Origin: Methylomarinum sp.
Lineage (GTDB): Bacteria; Pseudomonadota; Gammaproteobacteria; Methylococcales; Methylomonadaceae
NCBI GenBank assembly: GCA_013139755.1
Contig: WTAG01000460.1
Location: forward strand, 1-17,402
Direction: 5' to 3'
Length of the DNA stretch: 17,402 nucleotides
Position numbers and translations under genes: made by a program. Of this stretch, positions 15,259 to 17,402 are shown piece by piece. The notes under the pieces were generated by a model, which was given only the letters and a program-made list of their open reading frames with translations, ran no database searches and was not told the origin of the DNA. Every line of letters begins with the position of its first letter. The first letter of the stretch is position 1.

Positions 15259-16131
15259 ATAAAACTTTTATTTGCTTCAGGCCCCTCGCTTAGTACGAGG
15301 TTACTCATTGTGGTACTGATATCCGTTGTTTTACTTGCGGTGGATCATCGTAGTTCTCGGCTGGATAAAACGCGTTCTATTTTGTCGATTATTGTTTACC
15401 CTATTCAATTGGCCGTTAGTTTCCCTGTGGAAATGGCAGAGCAGTTGTATGACTCGGTGATTTTATATTCGGAATTAAAGAAAGAAAATGCACGGCTAAA
15501 AGAACAGCAGCTGATTGATAGGGTAAAGTTATTAAAATTTGCTGCACTGGAAAATGAAAATATTCGTTTGCGCGGATTGTTAGAAAGTTCATTTAAACTG
15601 GGTGAGCAGGTTTTAGTAGCTGAATTACTTTCTGTTAATCTAGTGCCTTATGAGCATACTGTGGTAGTGAATAAAGGTACTCGATTTGGGGTAAATGCTA
15701 GACAGCCTGTTTTAGATGCCAACGGGATTGTTGGGCAGGTTATTCGCTCATTGCCATTGAGCTCTGAAGTCATGCTGATAACAGATCCTAATCACGCTAC
15801 TCCTGTTCAGGTTAATCGTAATGGTTTAAGAACAATTGCCTTAGGTAGTGGTCAGTTGGGGCGATTAAATTTACCTTTTTTACCTAATAATGCAGATATT
15901 TTGCCCGGTGATCTATTGGTTACCTCAGGCTTAGGTGGAACTTTTCCTCAGGGCTACCCTGTGGCTGTTGTTGGTGATTTTATAGTTCAGCCAAATAAAC
16001 CTTTTGCTAATATTTACGCTACCCCCAAAGCACAGTTAGATAGAATTCGTGAATTGTTGATTGTTTGGAGTGATTCAACTCCTGTGCCCCTAACATTCCC
16101 TGAAACAACTGATACCAAAGAAATTCAGTGA
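15259..16131 (+). CDS. mreC: Rod shape-determining protein MreC (apparent AUA start)
   Basis: This bitopic inner-membrane protein links MreB to periplasmic wall enzymes and activates PBP2. A short cytoplasmic N-terminus and a transmembrane helix (LLIVVLISVVLLAV) are followed by a coiled coil (about ILYSELKKENARLKEQ to RLRGLLESSF). The beta-domains follow (VNKGTRFGV, GIVGQVI, LLVTSGLGGTFPQGYPVA). The conserved MreC opening 'MK..F..GPSL..R' is encoded from 15259, but the codon at the M position is ATA; GAGG at 15248-15251 lies 7 nt upstream. The next standard start is GTG 15310, also preceded by GAGG. Starting there would lose KLLFASGPSLSTR and shorten the membrane helix. I therefore give 15259 as start, with 15310 as the alternative; the length is 290 or 273 residues. 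The stop overlaps the mreD GTG. Confidence 0.9.
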   Translation: MKLLFASGPSLSTRLLIVVLISVVLLAVDHRSSRLDKTRSILSIIVYPIQLAVSFPVEMAEQLYDSVILYSELKKENARLKEQQLIDRVKLLKFAALENENIRLRGLLESSFKLGEQVLVAELLSVNLVPYEHTVVVNKGTRFGVNARQPVLDANGIVGQVIRSLPLSSEVMLITDPNHATPVQVNRNGLRTIALGSGQLGRLNLPFLPNNADILPGDLLVTSGLGGTFPQGYPVAVVGDFIVQPNKPFANIYATPKAQLDRIRELLIVWSDSTPVPLTFPETTDTKEIQ

Positions 16132-16610
16132 GTAAAGACCATATCGCACGCTCGTATTTGTTGACGATTGCACTGGCAATGAGCTTGAATATCTTGCCCT
16201 TACCCGAGGCAATAAAAAACTTGAATCCTGATTGGGTTTTATTGGTCTTAATTTATTGGGCATTGGCAATGCCTGAAAGAATCGGCGTTTTTAATGCTTG
16301 GTTAATAGGGATTCTTGTTGATGTAATGACAGGAAGATTAATGGGGATGCACGGTCTCACTTATGCATTAGTGAGTTATGCCTGCTTAAAATTGCACAAA
16401 CGATTACGTCAATATCCTCTTCCGCAACAATCTTTATTTATATTTTTCTGTCTGTTATCGTCTCAAACCATGGTGTTTTGGATAGAGAATATTCAAGATA
16501 CTACCAAGTTTTCTTTTGTATTCTGGTTGCCCGTATTCATTGGTACATTTGCCTGGCCTTTAGTTGCTTCTGCTCTACGTTTTATTCGAACTTTGGGCGG
16601 GGGAGATTAA
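16128..16610 (+). CDS. mreD: Rod shape-determining protein MreD
   Basis: This 160-residue polytopic inner-membrane protein is the MreC partner in the elongasome. It contains about five hydrophobic segments, the conserved PDWVLLVLIYWALAMP stretch near 34-49, and GILVDVMTGRLMGMHGL near 61-77. Length is typical (about 160). The start is GTG at 16128, overlapping the mreC stop by 4 nt (GTGA), and the stop overlaps the mrdA start (TAATG), so mreC, mreD and mrdA are translationally coupled. Confidence 0.95.
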   Translation: MSKDHIARSYLLTIALAMSLNILPLPEAIKNLNPDWVLLVLIYWALAMPERIGVFNAWLIGILVDVMTGRLMGMHGLTYALVSYACLKLHKRLRQYPLPQQSLFIFFCLLSSQTMVFWIENIQDTTKFSFVFWLPVFIGTFAWPLVASALRFIRTLGGGD

Positions 16611-17402
16611 TGGTAAGGTATTACGCAATAAAAGATACATTAGCCGAAAACCGTATTTTTCTAAGTCGAGTTGTCGCTATTTTTGTGTTTATTATTATCC
16701 TGACACTAGGCTTAATTGTTCGGCTGGTTTACTTGCAAGTTGCAGGGCATGAGCATTATTCAACGATGGCTAAGTCGAACCGAATCAAGGTGCTGTCTTT
16801 GCCGCCAACTCGCGGTATTATTTATGACAGGAAAGGGCGTGTTTTAGCTAATAATTTGCCGACTTATAGCTTAGAGCTAATCCCGGAACAAATTAAAGAT
16901 CTTGATGAAACCTTGCAACGCTTGCAAGTGCTGCTGGATATTCCTGATGAAAAAATTGAGCAATTTTTGAAGCAGAAAAAAAGAGAGAAGCGTTTTGAAA
17001 GTATTCCTTTGTTGTTGCGATTAAGTGATGAAGACGTTGCCAAATTTGCAGTCGTTCGCCCTTTTTACCCCGGAGTTGATGTTCATGCTCGTTTGGTCCG
17101 TCACTATCCTTATGATGAGCTCACTTCACATGTTGTAGGTTATGTGGGGCGAATTAATGAGAAAGAGCTAAAAAAATTACCAGTTGCAGAGTACAGGGGA
17201 ACGCACCATATAGGTAAGGTCGGAATAGAGAAAATGTATGAATCTCATTTGCATGGACAAACCGGTCTGTCTGAAATAGAAACCAATGCTCAGGGTAGAG
17301 CGGTTAAAAATGTGGCATCTGAAGACCCGGTGCCGGGTGCTAATTTGTATCTAACATTAGATGTAGACTTGCAGAAAACAGCTTATGAAGCATTAGAAGG
17401 AT
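16610..17402 (+). CDS. mrdA: Penicillin-binding protein 2 (N-terminal 264 codons; runs off the window)
   Basis: This is the elongasome transpeptidase that cross-links lateral-wall peptidoglycan. I translated it by hand; no stop occurs before the window end. A short cytoplasmic tail (MVRYYAIKDTLAENRIFLSR) precedes a transmembrane helix at about 21-44. The class B PBP opening LPPTRGIIYDRKGRVLANN follows, then the pedestal domain with HVVGYVGRI and HHIGKVGIEKMYE. The catalytic SxxK, SxN and KTG motifs lie beyond the edge. GGGGGAG lies a few nt before the ATG, which overlaps the mreD stop. A RodA gene would be expected to follow. Confidence 0.95.
   Translation, partial: MVRYYAIKDTLAENRIFLSRVVAIFVFIIILTLGLIVRLVYLQVAGHEHYSTMAKSNRIKVLSLPPTRGIIYDRKGRVLANNLPTYSLELIPEQIKDLDETLQRLQVLLDIPDEKIEQFLKQKKREKRFESIPLLLRLSDEDVAKFAVVRPFYPGVDVHARLVRHYPYDELTSHVVGYVGRINEKELKKLPVAEYRGTHHIGKVGIEKMYESHLHGQTGLSEIETNAQGRAVKNVASEDPVPGANLYLTLDVDLQKTAYEALEG

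Overview
The window is a chromosomal segment of an AT-rich gammaproteobacterium. The evidence is the mreBCD-mrdA order, proC followed by yggT, an Asp/Glu-tRNA amidotransferase operon gatCAB, GloA and DsbB of the proteobacterial type, a DUF4124 protein and REP-like hairpins. The overall flavour (SPL-family radical SAM protein, DUF4124 coiled-coil protein, REP styles) would fit Methylococcales or a related marine group, but that placement is a guess. No phage, plasmid, CRISPR, tRNA or rRNA was seen.

Layout. (a) 1-5522, minus strand: seven tightly packed or overlapping genes, read right to left as Hpt phosphotransfer protein, spore-photoproduct-lyase-family radical SAM protein, short-chain dehydrogenase, voltage-gated-type K+ channel with an RCK domain, a free-standing TrkA-N/TrkA-C protein, DsbB, and an exported methyltransferase cut by the window edge. 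(b) 5523-5657: a divergent promoter region with a 9-bp dyad. (c) 5658-8121, plus strand: proC, yggT and a secreted coiled-coil DUF4124 protein. The last is preceded by a hairpin over a ribosome binding site and a five-codon leader ORF. (d) 8122-8259: a REP-like palindrome and a terminator between convergent genes. (e) 8260-9976, minus strand: an exported HExxH putative zinc metalloprotease and glyoxalase I. (f) 10071-10403, plus strand: an ASCH-domain protein. (g) 10404-10753: no convincing gene, but a perfect TATAAT, several strong hairpins and a U-rich terminator on the plus strand, so a candidate structured RNA or decayed element. (h) 10754-13953, minus strand: gatC-gatA-gatB. (i) 14125-17402, plus strand: mreB, a terminator-like hairpin, mreC (apparently starting at AUA), mreD and the N-terminal part of PBP2 (mrdA).

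How the parts work together. MreB, MreC, MreD and PBP2 form the elongasome that directs lateral wall synthesis, with expression apparently stepped down after mreB. GatCAB converts misacylated Glu-tRNA(Gln) and/or Asp-tRNA(Asn). ProC makes proline, and YggT is its usual conserved partner. The seven-gene minus-strand unit mixes signalling, DNA-repair-like radical chemistry, K+ flux and disulfide chemistry. A stress-response role is a reasonable inference but is not shown. The most notable points are the candidate RNA at about 10461-10746, the AUA start of mreC, the orphan exported metalloprotease, the SPL-like protein in a presumed non-sporulator, and an RCK protein whose nucleotide-binding glycines are largely lost.
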